25,879 nt of DNA from Nemertoderma westbladi (GCA_032718475.1 JAUCBJ010005093.1:1-25879); one strand, 5' to 3'. Numbered from the stretch's first letter, positions 8,867 through 17,552 are shown. Translations and numbers: made by a program. Notes: a model not told the origin generated them from the sequence alone.

Positions 8867-9556
8867 ATGGCGGGCAAATTGATCAGAAAGAGAAAGGCGG
8901 AGTCAGGAGGAAAGGAGATGCTGGTGGATTTCACCGAGAGGCATCCGGAAGAGAAGACGAGAGGATACTACGAGAGGTTGGAAAGGGATCACTTCCGGGA
9001 GATGCACGAACAGCGGCTGGTCGGGACCTACGGGACGCCGTCGCTGGACAACGCGATCTTCCAACACTTCCACTACGTGGTGAAAGGGGACGAGGCGAAG
9101 TTCGGGATTCCGAAGTACCCGAGGGAATCATCGAGGAAGGACTGGAAGAGATTCATAGAGTCCGTCAACAGAGGAGGATATATGATCCTAGACGACGAGG
9201 GAACCGTGGAAGACGAGGCGGGTTCGAGACAAGGATCGGCGGGGTCGGCCAGGACCATACTCCTACATTTGGCCGCGCCAAATGGGGACATCTTCTTATT
9301 CGATCTAGGAACGTATGGGAAGAAGGACGGGCCGAAATTAAACCGGTTACCGAAAGCGGTACAAGTCTTGGTAAGGGAGAAGTCGACGACGAAAGTAGGA
9401 TCGGCGATTCGCGAGGATGCGGAGAGGATCATCGGTCCGGACGCCACCAACCTCCTGGATATGCAGAAGGTCTTTATGGCTATGACGGCACCGGATGGGT
9501 TGGGGGTAGTCGAAAACCCAGGCCAATGGCAATGGGCCAATTATTGGGGCTTGTGA
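8867..9556 (+). CDS. DEDD-type 3'-5' exonuclease-like protein of a retroelement
   Basis: This 229-residue ORF has its first ATG at 8867. Residues 105-145 and 160-205 look like the first half of a WRN/EXD-type DEDD exonuclease. GYMILDDEG holds a D-x-E (D109, E111) in the Exo I position; LLHLAAPNGDIFLFDLG is the following beta strands; LPKAVQVLVREKSTTKVGSA then IREDAERI holds an Exo II Asp (D184); and LLDMQKVF follows as expected. The Exo III part would lie in the downstream ORF, where QKRYILQEDWMMISLLNLFM occupies the right place but lacks the expected Asp. The ORF overlaps the CCHC ORF by 31 bases in the -1 frame. The assignment rests on motif reading by eye. Enzyme activity, and whether the domain serves as nuclease or only as an RNA-binding gag part, is unknown. 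Confidence 0.6.
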   Translation: MAGKLIRKRKAESGGKEMLVDFTERHPEEKTRGYYERLERDHFREMHEQRLVGTYGTPSLDNAIFQHFHYVVKGDEAKFGIPKYPRESSRKDWKRFIESVNRGGYMILDDEGTVEDEAGSRQGSAGSARTILLHLAAPNGDIFLFDLGTYGKKDGPKLNRLPKAVQVLVREKSTTKVGSAIREDAERIIGPDATNLLDMQKVFMAMTAPDGLGVVENPGQWQWANYWGL

Positions 9557-11379
9557 GCCAGAAACCGATGGATTGGGGGAAGTTCAGGGAAGAATACGGA
9601 CCAGAACTAGCGAACTCGCTAAAGTGGGGAGCGAGACCGGGAAAGCAAGAGGTATATCAATTCCGCAGAGAAGCGATAAAGGTATATCAGAAGCGATATA
9701 TCCTGCAGGAAGATTGGATGATGATAAGTTTGCTTAACTTATTTATGACCGTGGTCATCGAGAGGGAACCAGGGGCATTTCTGTTATCGGGATCACCCCT
9801 AAGCTACAGGAGAGCCTTTAAAATGGCCTTCGACGGTCTGGTAGACCACCCGGGGCTGAAGGGCGAGTCAGTGTACTACAATAGCCGGCATCTGGTAGAC
9901 GGGGAGACAGATACGCCGTATCAGAGATGGGAGCAGCTAGAAACGGATAGACGAGAAGCAAAGCGACTGGAAGAAGTCGCTAGACGGGAGAGGATAGAAG
10001 CAGAGGAGAGGGAAGAGGAGGCCAGGACACAGAGTTATGGCTTCGAGGAACAGGCAGGCTTAGACGAACTTCATTGGACTTCGTCAGGGAGTTCGGGGGA
10101 GTCTCTAGGGCGAGAACTGGGATGGACGGTGGGATCGCCGAAACAGTTGATGTCGGGGTTGCAAGCAATGCCCATACCAGCAGGCGCCGAAGGCGACCAA
10201 CCGCCAAGGAAGTTAAGGGAGCTAGAGGGATGGAGAGCTACGGGCGAGAGCCAAGGCGGGAAGGGACATAGTGGATCCATCGGGATACCGGGGTTGGAGC
10301 CACTGCCAGAGGAGGAGGAGGACGGCGACGAGTTCGGAGAGATGCCGCCCATCGAGAGGATAGGCCACTCGGACACGGACTGGGTTGGCGGAAGGGTGGT
10401 GACGGCCAGTGGGGCGAGGGCCTTCTGGAACAGATCCGGCAAGCGGACCTGGGTGCACGAGGAGCCGGCGATGGATTTCGCGGGGAGCACTATCAGGTTG
10501 GGCGAGCAACCGGGGACGGCACCACGGGTAGTATTCGGGGAGACAATGCCCGAGAGGGGCGGAGAGATCGACGTAGACAGGGACACCAACGTGGAGAAAT
10601 TCGCCTACCAGCGACTCCACAGACCGCGGAGATCGCTTGGGACGAGAGACGACGTGGGGCGGGAGACATTGGTACTCGGCTGCGACTACTGTGGGAGACA
10701 GACCCACCAGGAAAGGAGCTGCCTGTACCGGTTCCAAAAGGGAACCTCTTGTCTCTACTGCCGAGAACCGAGCCACAGGATGGGGGCGTGTCCACGACTG
10801 CATAACCGATGTCCAAAGTGCCACTTTCGGGGACACTACGGACGCCAGTGCGACTGGATGGACGACGAAGAAAAGTTCAGGAGATTCGAGGAGTGGGCCG
10901 ACGTCGGGGCCATGACGCGCCAGCGCATGAAGGCCCAGGAGTTCAAGTGGGGTTTCTTCCTTATCAATCAGGAGGCTCACATGGAAATCATAAAGCGGAG
11001 GCTACCGTTTACCTATCAAGAGGTAGCGACGGCGGCGTCGTATGCCGGAGTAATGAACACACAAAGATATTTGGACAGGTGGACGCCACAGAACCGAGGG
11101 GAGTTTAGGGATTTCTTGGCGGAGCACGTACCGCAAGCAATGAAGATGATCCTATGGGACGCCACCAGAGGGAGACAACAGGGCCACTCTGAGGGGCCAC
11201 CGGCGAAGCGATATCGGGCACTAATAACACCAGCGCCCAAGGAGCCAACAACCGGAATCAGCAAGGAGGTGGCGGCGAAGGTCCGAAAGCAGAAAGCGGA
11301 TCCCAGAGGAGCGGTGGTAACCAAGAAACGACCCAGGGAAGAGGACGCCAGGGGGAACTATCCCCAGAGGAACAGATAG
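9526..11379 (+). CDS. Gag-like protein with three CCHC zinc knuckles
   Basis: The frame is open far upstream of 9526, but there it is the shadow of the exonuclease-like ORF; protein-like sequence begins around the ATG at 9526 (617 residues). The order is: a helical region with Trp and Tyr (about 10-120), a charged Arg/Glu coil (about 140-180), an acidic Gly/Pro-rich linker, then three knuckles at about residues 386-398, 409-422 and 429-442: CDYCGRQTHQERSC, CLYCREPSHRMGAC and CPKCHFRGHYGRQC. All fit C-x2-C-x4-H-x4-C. The C-terminal quarter is helical and ends in a Lys/Arg-rich tail. Nucleic-acid binding is strongly implied. It is fully open, unlike the neighbouring BEL gag-pol. No protease or RT follows. 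Confidence 0.75.
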   Translation: MAMGQLLGLVSQKPMDWGKFREEYGPELANSLKWGARPGKQEVYQFRREAIKVYQKRYILQEDWMMISLLNLFMTVVIEREPGAFLLSGSPLSYRRAFKMAFDGLVDHPGLKGESVYYNSRHLVDGETDTPYQRWEQLETDRREAKRLEEVARRERIEAEEREEEARTQSYGFEEQAGLDELHWTSSGSSGESLGRELGWTVGSPKQLMSGLQAMPIPAGAEGDQPPRKLRELEGWRATGESQGGKGHSGSIGIPGLEPLPEEEEDGDEFGEMPPIERIGHSDTDWVGGRVVTASGARAFWNRSGKRTWVHEEPAMDFAGSTIRLGEQPGTAPRVVFGETMPERGGEIDVDRDTNVEKFAYQRLHRPRRSLGTRDDVGRETLVLGCDYCGRQTHQERSCLYRFQKGTSCLYCREPSHRMGACPRLHNRCPKCHFRGHYGRQCDWMDDEEKFRRFEEWADVGAMTRQRMKAQEFKWGFFLINQEAHMEIIKRRLPFTYQEVATAASYAGVMNTQRYLDRWTPQNRGEFRDFLAEHVPQAMKMILWDATRGRQQGHSEGPPAKRYRALITPAPKEPTTGISKEVAAKVRKQKADPRGAVVTKKRPREEDARGNYPQRNR

Positions 11380-12051
11380 GTTCCGGGGGCCGAGGGAGAG
11401 AAACTGGGACTTGGACGTGGTACACCTGGAAGGCGCCGCGTGGGACGTACGAACTATTAAGTACAAATCTAATTAATGCAAATAATCATATAAGTGCAAT
11501 TTGTATGTACGTACGTAGCAATTAGTAATCTACAAATATACGTTAGGAGTAAGTACTATAGTCATACAACCTTTCTCAATTAGCTACTGGGACTGGGGGG
11601 ATAACTGACTATGGCACTATGGACGAGACACCAGACAATTTCACACTTCTTGAGTGCGACGGCACAAGAGGGGGGGGGGGAGATTCGTCAGAAGGGATGA
11701 GGCAATCGAAGTGGGGTTGAGGAACGGAGCAATAGTGCGAAGTGCGGAGAGAGTGCGGACGCAATTCTAGTGTGTGGGGGGGGGAGAATAAGAGGCTGAG
11801 TGAGGGACGAGGAGGTCCGAGGGTATGAGAGATAGGGTGAGAGTGGAGAAGAGATAGGGCAAAAGTGTTGGGGAAACAAAAGTCGCGTGAGAGGTGAGCG
11901 CGATCGGCCCGACATGAGACGCCAGGCATACAGGGTAGCGTTATCATACCCAGAGGGAGCGGCCTGGAAAGCCGGCTCCGAGAGAAAGGAATTCCACCCC
12001 ACACCCGATACTAGATCGGGATCCAGCGGGATTGTAGCGCACTTAAGGTGG
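11380..12051 (+). other. Non-coding region between gag-like ORF and LTR
   Basis: No domain is recognisable. It holds an AT-rich stretch (about 11455-11580), then purine-rich DNA with G runs of 11 (11670-11680) and 9 (11776-11784). A 78-codon open frame at 11887-12123 runs through the hairpin and into the LTR, so it is unlikely to be a gene. No pol remnant was seen, which makes the unit non-autonomous unless it belongs to the BEL element upstream. Confidence 0.4.
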
Positions 12052-12080
12052 ATGCTATCTTCTCACCGGGAAGATAGCAT
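12052..12080 (+). other. Perfect 11-bp hairpin abutting the polypurine tract
   Basis: ATGCTATCTTC at 12052-12062 pairs perfectly with GAAGATAGCAT at 12070-12080 across a 7-base loop. It directly abuts the purine tract and LTR start, so it would lie in the RNA immediately 5' of the plus-strand primer site. Confidence 0.8.
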
Positions 12081-12089
12081 GGGGGGGAG
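12081..12089 (+). promoter_or_regulatory. Polypurine tract (plus-strand primer site)
   Basis: GGGGGGGAG lies immediately before TGTTAGC, the inferred LTR start. In LTR elements such a tract resists RNase H and primes plus-strand DNA synthesis. The call rests on position and composition. Confidence 0.65.
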
Positions 12090-12640
12090 TGTTAGCTTAT
12101 TCAATCCCGCTAACACCCCATAAAGTTAAGCCGATAAGCAATATTGGGAGCCATGAGATTGGGTAATCAACCAACTCGTGCCACCCCAACAAAATGGGAA
12201 GGAAACACACAATGAGGGTCAGGGGCCAAACCCCTAACCCAGAGAGAACAGGTGGAGTGAATGGAAACACTCCAAAGGGCGCCAACAAGGGTATCAACCA
12301 ATCAGAGGGGAGAAAGGCATCGATTAGGTAGAGTAACAAGGCCAACCGTGCAATATAGCCACTTTGCAGTAATCATATCAGTTCAGTTATCTCAGTGTAA
12401 TATTGGTGCTAGTTTAGGTTAGTTAGTTTAGCTAGGGAAGGACCGGGACTTTAATTACCATATCCCGCCTTCTGTATACGACAACATTATCCGTACACCT
12501 ATATCTATATACCCTATATCTATATCAGTTATTATATACAACGAACGACACGGATTCCCTTTTTTACCTTTCATACACACGGCGGGGACGAGTGAATTAA
12601 ACAACCGGATAAATCGGGATCCTTCCTGGATCCCGTCACA
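12090..12640 (+). mobile_element. 3' LTR, 551 bp
   Basis: The segment starts TGTTAGC directly after a purine tract and ends CCCGTCACA, giving TGT...ACA termini. Inside are TATA-rich stretches (about 12497-12537), a possible polyadenylation signal AATTAAA near 12595-12601, and near the end an inverted repeat GGGATCC-TTCCT-GGATCCC (12617-12635). No second copy was found in the window, so the 5' LTR lies outside to the left or has been lost, and the target duplication cannot be tested. It may serve the CCHC/exonuclease unit alone or the whole preceding 12 kb. Confidence 0.6.
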
Positions 12641-12654
12641 TGTTTAATGACCAT

Positions 12655-13470
12655 CTGTCACCAACAGTATTGATTCGAATCGTTGCATCAACCAATCATC
12701 AATATTCATCTATGCGTAGCCTAACCTAGCGATGCTCACATTACTCGACTGCTGTTATCAACCATCAGTATTGATTAGCGTCGTTGCATCAACCAATCAT
12801 CAATATTCATCTATGCGTAGCCTAATCTCGCGATGTATGGCTAGCCCCCACCTACCCATCGCTACTCGACTCCTGTTACCAACCAACAGCGATGCTCGCC
12901 TAGCCCTCCGGTTACTCCCCTTTTCGCCTCGCTACCACATACTGTATATGATGACAACGAAAGAGTCAGTCACAGACGTTGCCATCTCCGCACACGCATA
13001 TACCACGTCACGCCACGCCACGCTATTATATCGATTGCCAACTCATCGATTTACCCATCGCTAGAGCTACTTGACTGCTGTTACCAAACCAACCAACCAA
13101 CCAACCAGTATGATACATTAAATTCCCGCTACGCGTACACATCATCACGTACACGTTGTCGCATTTCCATAGTTACTCAACCTAACCTAACCCACAGCAT
13201 CTGTGCCATATTGAAAGGCTAACAATATACTGCGCGTTTTTATTATAATTATTGATTATTATTATTATTACGCACAACCCAATGATTCATTTTCCTACTC
13301 ACACTACCAACCAACCAACCAGCCAGTATGAGTGTTATATGAGACATGAAATCCCGCTACGCGTACGCGTACACGTACAATAGTGATTATTATTATTATT
13401 ATTACGCAGAACCCAATAATTTTCAATTGTACTGTATTTCCCTACCAACTAATCAACCAACCAATAAACC
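12655..13470 (+). repeat. Degenerate tandem repeats and CCAA / ATT microsatellites
   Basis: A unit of about 100 bp (GTATTGATT...CGTTGCATCAACCAATCATC and onward) occurs at about 12661-12735 and 12760-12835, with partial copies of its edge (CTGTTACCAACCA) near 12875 and 13075. A second pair of blocks, CCCGCTACGCGTACAC and ATTATTATTACGCA, alternates at about 13085-13140, 13250-13280, 13305-13372 and 13386-13415. CCAA and ATT microsatellites are embedded. No gene is supported; the frames that stay open here are pyrimidine-rich repeats. This could be the eroded left flank of the virus-like element. Confidence 0.6.
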
Positions 13471-13628
13471 GAATTTAGGCTATTTCTCGGTTTAACTGTA
13501 TTATTTTTGAAAATATCTTATATATAATCTCTTGCTTTAATCACAATTAATCATTTATAATGGTTTTAGTTTAAAAATTTTTACTTTGTTTGTTTGATTT
13601 ACAATAAAATAATTAAATAAATTAAATA

Positions 13629-14071
13629 ATGTCTTCTGATTCCGATATGGTTATGCCAATAGTAAGGCATTCATTTTTTGCAGAAGATGATGAAGCCTAT
13701 ATTGTTATTGATTATATAATTTACCGTCGAGGAGATGATAAATATAAAATCGATTTTTTAAAAAGCCAGGAAAGTTTTAAGCTCAATTGATATTGATGCT
13801 TCTGAAAATACAATTTATCTCTTAGATTACAACCTAAAAGATGATCACGGAGGAAAAATTAATCAACATCTTACTATTATCCATGATAGAGGGGTTAATT
13901 GTTATTACACAATACAACGAAGCTGGTGAAAAGTTTGAAATACAGCTAAATCGACATAATCCCTACGAAATTATGTCTTTCTTTATTGTAATGATTTCAA
14001 AAGAATCCTTTGTCGAGACTGAAGAATCAACAGATAATGTTGAATTTGTTGATAATATCATTGATTCTTGA
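13629..14071 (+). pseudogene. Unknown acidic protein of the virus-like element, two frameshifts
   Basis: ATG at 13629 opens a 53-codon frame (stop 13788-13790). The next frame is open and protein-like from about 13770 to 13929, containing YLLDYNLKDDHGGK and LTIIHDRGVNCYYTI. The third frame carries on to 14071 with NEAGEKFEIQLNRHNPYEIM and an acidic tail. Two +1 shifts therefore break one protein of roughly 145 residues. No domain was recognised. Its place just before the RING gene and its viral-like base composition argue that it belongs to the element. Confidence 0.5.
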
Positions 14072-14180
14072 CTTTTCCCCTTATATTATAAATATTTTAT
14101 GATTATTTTTAAAATTTTGATCTTTTTAATTATGAAAAAAAAAAAAAATTTTAAATAATCGAAAATTGTAGTAGTATTTG

Positions 14181-14194
14181 TATATACAGTATAT
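14181..14194 (+). promoter_or_regulatory. TATACAGTATA-type near-palindrome before the RING gene
   Basis: TATATACAGTATAT lies 60 bases upstream of the RING ATG. Related sequences recur between genes of this element (14791, 17425, 17553). It may be a promoter or protein-binding site. Some copies also lie outside gene starts, so the function is speculative. Confidence 0.3.
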
Positions 14195-14253
14195 CGGATT
14201 TGTTTGTTGTGTATTGAGGTAATTATTTTCAATTTTTCTTTAAAATTTGAAAA

Positions 14254-14703
14254 ATGGATATTTTAAACGAAAAATGTCCAGTTTGCTATTCTAAGTTATT
14301 GCAACATCGAGATTATTATAAATGTGAAAATAAACATGCAACTTGCGCGCGATGTATTGTACAATATTCCGAAATGAATAATTATTGTTCTAAAATTTGT
14401 CCTATTTGTCGTGCGCGCATATCTAAGTTAAATATGAAGTTGGCGAGATACGACCCCTATTATTGGAAAGAGCTACGAAATATAACTTATATTTCTGCGG
14501 AAAGTAATGATCCTGGAGATTTATTTACAATATTGGAGAATATTTTTTATAGAAATGTAGTACGACGGTGTTGCTACTATGTTCCTTATTTTTTCAACAG
14601 CGAAGTTAGAAAAATCATCGGTGCAAAATTCCAGGGAAGTGATTTCCATGCTGCTGATGTTACCTATCATTATCTCGTGTATAAAGGTGCTAATGCTCAT
14701 TGA
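14254..14703 (+). CDS. C3HC4 RING-finger protein, probable E3 ubiquitin ligase
   Basis: This intact 149-residue ORF has a RING at its N-terminus: C8-x2-C11, C24-x3-H28-x2-C31-x2-C34, and C49-x2-C52. The spacing fits C3HC4, and the cores CPVC, HATCARC and CPIC resemble SIAH-type and viral RINGs. The remaining 90 residues hold no recognised domain. RING proteins recruit E2 enzymes to transfer ubiquitin; in DNA viruses of insects they often counter host defence, but that role here is inference. ATG 14254 is the first in frame and precedes the zinc ligands closely. It lies between the unknown acidic gene and the ATPase on the same strand. Confidence 0.8.
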   Translation: MDILNEKCPVCYSKLLQHRDYYKCENKHATCARCIVQYSEMNNYCSKICPICRARISKLNMKLARYDPYYWKELRNITYISAESNDPGDLFTILENIFYRNVVRRCCYYVPYFFNSEVRKIIGAKFQGSDFHAADVTYHYLVYKGANAH

Positions 14704-14926
14704 ATTACATTGATTAAGTCTATACAACATCAACAACAATCGGAAATAGCGCCTATAGTTGGGTGACAGTTGCGACACGTGTTTATTAAATATACAGTAC
14801 TGCTAATATTGTAGTTGCATCAATTATTGTTATTATATACATAGTAATGGTGATGATGGTTCTTTATGTTATATTATATTGTATTGTAATAATAATATTG
14901 TATAATGTATTGTATAATAATAATAA

Positions 14927-15610
14927 ATGGCTGACTTTAATTCAGGTCCATATAATTTAAACTTTCAAATGGGAACGAGTATGATAATTTCTGGCCCGTC
15001 TGGTTCCGGAAAGTCTACATTTGTTGGTAATTTAATTAAACTCAAGAATGGCTGCTTCAACGAACCCCCCTTACGAGTATTGTATTGTTACGGGAGCAAT
15101 CCCCCGACTATTCCTGGTATTACTCACCTTTACAAAGGTTTGCCTGAAAATATAGATAGTTTAGTAAATAGCCGAGATTTATTAATTATAGATGATTTAT
15201 TAACAGAAAATGAGTCTCGTACAGCCTTAACTGTATTGTTTACTAAGGTTGCTCATCATTCCAATATATTTATTTGTTTTATAATGCAAAACATGTTTTA
15301 CAGTGGGAAGCATAACCGCACAAGATCAATTAATAGCCATACCTTAGTATTAATGAAAAATCCGCGAGACAGTTTATCGGTTTTAAATTTCACGAAGCAG
15401 ATGTTACCAGGGCAGACCAAATTTTTAGTAGATTCCTATCAAGATGCAACTATTGAACCATTTTCACATTTCTTAATTGATTTACGACAGGAAACACCCA
15501 AACATTTAAGATTTAGATCGGATATATTTCGTAATCATAATTGTTACATTAAAAATTACATTGACTATAAATGTAGCGAAAATAATAATAATAATAATAA
15601 TAATAATTAA
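14927..15610 (+). CDS. Polinton-type packaging ATPase (A32/FtsK-HerA-like)
   Basis: This 227-residue ORF shows Walker A GPSGSGKST at residues 23-31, Walker B LLIIDDL at 85-91 and a sensor-like FIMQN at about 118-122. The surrounding pattern (LYCYGSN after strand 2, then SHTLVLMKNPRDSLSV) is that of the genome-packaging ATPases of Polintons, adintoviruses and virophages. The intact enzyme would pump the DNA genome into capsids. The start at 14927 follows an AAT-rich leader and places the P-loop at the usual distance. The C-terminus ends in a run of nine Asn from an AAT microsatellite, which may have altered the native end. Confidence 0.95.
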   Translation: MADFNSGPYNLNFQMGTSMIISGPSGSGKSTFVGNLIKLKNGCFNEPPLRVLYCYGSNPPTIPGITHLYKGLPENIDSLVNSRDLLIIDDLLTENESRTALTVLFTKVAHHSNIFICFIMQNMFYSGKHNRTRSINSHTLVLMKNPRDSLSVLNFTKQMLPGQTKFLVDSYQDATIEPFSHFLIDLRQETPKHLRFRSDIFRNHNCYIKNYIDYKCSENNNNNNNNN

Positions 15611-15643
15611 TATTTTGTAGCAATTTTCAATAATGTTGCAACA

Positions 15644-16027
15644 ATGAATAGACTTGTGCAGAAATATCGTAACGAATTGGAATTTCTACGCAGCGCTACC
15701 CCTCAACAAAGAACTTATTTTATTAACCATACCGCGAGTAACGAATTAATACGGCTCATTGTAAATACTGCATTAAATGTTCTAAAAGGTAACGTACAAT
15801 TGACCCCTCATTAATTTAGAAATATTCGTCGTTATAAAAAGGTATTAAAATCACTCAACCGCAAAACAAAAAATATATCAAGTTACAGAAAAAAGTTAAC
15901 CGATCAATCTGGTGGTATACTACCGTTTCTAATACCCTTACTCGGCATTGGCGTGAAACTTGCTGCGGGAGCTGGGGCCGCCGCCGCTGGTGCGGCTATT
16001 GCGAAAAGAATTAACCGTGGACAGTAA
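15644..16027 (+). pseudogene. Core/minor virion-type protein with Gly/Ala tail, one stop
   Basis: From ATG 15644 the frame reads 56 codons, meets TAA at 15812-15814, and continues in the same frame to TAA 16025-16027. The first part is helical and charged. The second is strongly basic (FRNIRRYKKVLKSLNRKT), then turns into a hydrophobic segment GGILPFLIPLLGIGVKLAAG with a Gly/Ala stretch and a short basic end. A basic region followed by a GG-x-LP-x-LIP hydrophobic tail is common among small Polinton/adintovirus virion proteins and may act on membranes or DNA in the particle; that role is inferred. The single stop looks like decay. Confidence 0.6.
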
Positions 16028-16029
16028 TA

Positions 16030-16197
16030 ATGGTTAAAACGGGAGTAACATTTAGAAAATTATATTTAGTATCGAGTAAACCGTTAGCTACTGATTTAAA
16101 ACCTCAAGATATACCTAGAGTAAATACTACAAAAAGAAAACCCTTCAAAACATCAACTTCAAAGAAGATAAAAAAATTTCAGCTGTTTTTACGGTGA
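16030..16197 (+). CDS. Small basic protein, 55 residues
   Basis: It starts 2 bases after the stop of the core-type gene and ends 51 bases before the integrase ATG. The product is Lys/Arg/Thr-rich (VNTTKRKPFKTSTSKKIKKF), like small DNA-binding virion peptides. It is short and unmatched, so it could be spurious, but the tight spacing suits a compact viral gene order. Confidence 0.4.
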   Translation: MVKTGVTFRKLYLVSSKPLATDLKPQDIPRVNTTKRKPFKTSTSKKIKKFQLFLR

Positions 16198-16248
16198 TGC
16201 CCTTTATAAGAGATTTGAATATACATATTACTTGCGGTTGTCGAAAAG

Positions 16249-17370
16249 ATGCCACGCAAGATGAGACTGATTTTAAGCCGAAGCTTACACAAAAAACTGT
16301 TAAGAATTTATTTAGATCCTTCATCACCTGCGGGTTTTGCAAGTATCGCAAAATTAGCAAAAGCCGCAAACATCAAACCAGCTCAAGCCCAGAAATGGTT
16401 GAGCGGGCAAAAGACATACTCCCTTCACGCACCATGTAGACATCATTATCCACCATCTAAAATATTTACGGGAGGGTTAAAAGATATATATATGATAGAT
16501 CTGGTGGATATGCAGCAATATAAATCGCAAAATAATAATTATAACTATATATTAACATGTATTGATGCCTTTAGCCGGCTTGCTTTTGCCTATGGTATGA
16601 AAACAAAAACAGGTATTGAAATTATTAGTATATTGCAAAAAATATTCCAGAAGGGTAAACCAAACAGAATCGCGACTGATCAAGGGTCTGAGTTTCTAAA
16701 TAAATCTGTAAGAAAATATTTAGATACTATTGGTGTACAGTATTACGTAATGTACTCTGTGAATAAGGTGGCTATTATCGAGAGATTCAATAGAACATTA
16801 AAAACAAAGATGTTCAAAATTTTCACGCAACGGGTAAATAATGTTTGGATAAAAATTTTACCGAAGCTTATTTTTGCTTATAATAGGTCATTTCATAGGA
16901 CTATACAAATGACGCCCATTGAAGTTAATAAATTTAATGAAACTGAATTAATGAATAGATTATATGGGAAATATAGACAGATTAATCACAAGAAAATAAA
17001 ATTTAAAGTTGGAGATACAGTACGATTATCTATCGCGCGTAATGCTTTTGCTAAAAGCCATTGAGAACAATGGACACGTGAATTATTTATTATTCATCAG
17101 GTCAGATTGGATAGAGTACCAGCAGTAATGTTCGATATTAAGGACAGTGCCGGTGCTATAATAAATGGTTCATTTTATTCATACGAACTCCAAAAGGTCC
17201 ACCCGAGTAGTAATATTTATCTTCCAATTGACAAAAATATTGGCAAACTTAAAGAACGTGTGCGCAATGGGAAAAAAAGAATATTTAGTCCGATTCATTG
17301 GATCCAAAAAACAGTCGTGGGTACAGCATATTCAATAAGTTTAGGTTTATACTGTATATTAGTTCATTGA
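16249..17370 (+). pseudogene. Polinton-type integrase (rve, DDE), one internal stop
   Basis: From ATG 16249 (a stop at 16216 lies just upstream) the frame is open for 271 codons, meets TGA at 17062-17064, and resumes in the same frame to 17370. The N-terminal helical region has IYLDPSSPAGFASI and AQKWLSGQKTYSLH. The core has D84 in IDLVDMQQY, D144 in ATDQGSEFLNK and E178 in IIERFNRTLK, a spacing usual for this family. YNRSFHRTIQMTPIEV and an SH3-like FKVGDTVRLS follow. After the stop come WTRELFIIHQ and a tail (IGKLKERVRNGKKRIF) that may be a worn chromodomain. The intact enzyme would insert the element into host DNA. Only the TGA breaks it. Confidence 0.93.
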
Positions 17371-17469
17371 GTGAATAATGGTCACATATGACCGTAATTA
17401 ATCAATATTAACTCAAATGATATTACTATACTGTACTGTAAGTCTAATATCTATAGTTCATTCGCTTTA

Positions 17470-17475
17470 AATAAA
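17470..17475 (+). terminator. Polyadenylation signal AATAAA downstream of the integrase
   Basis: AATAAA lies 100 bases after the integrase stop in the spacer before the first penton-like gene. In AT-rich DNA this hexamer occurs by chance, so support is modest. Confidence 0.3.
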
Positions 17476-17552
17476 GCCAGTAAAATATTGATCACTCGCA
17501 TATACTGCAGAAGCGGTAATGAACGTGGTAACAGATGTCTATAATTTAACAT

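Noticed and set aside
8824-9525. Long open frame upstream of ATG 9526, in the same frame as the CCHC ORF
   Set aside because: The exonuclease-like frame over the same stretch has clear domain-like sequence, whereas this one is a low-complexity Arg/Gly/Glu reading of it kept open by purine bias.
12732-13064. 110-codon frame as a gene
   Set aside because: It runs through degenerate tandem repeats and microsatellites and has repeat-derived composition.
12600-13200. CCTAACCTAACC as a telomeric TTAGG tract
   Set aside because: Only two or three units at scattered places, within other degenerate repeats.
16197-16439. 81-codon frame starting at TGATG just after the small basic ORF
   Set aside because: Three quarters of it overlaps the integrase start in another frame, and only the integrase frame has family motifs. 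The first 17 codons remain ambiguous.
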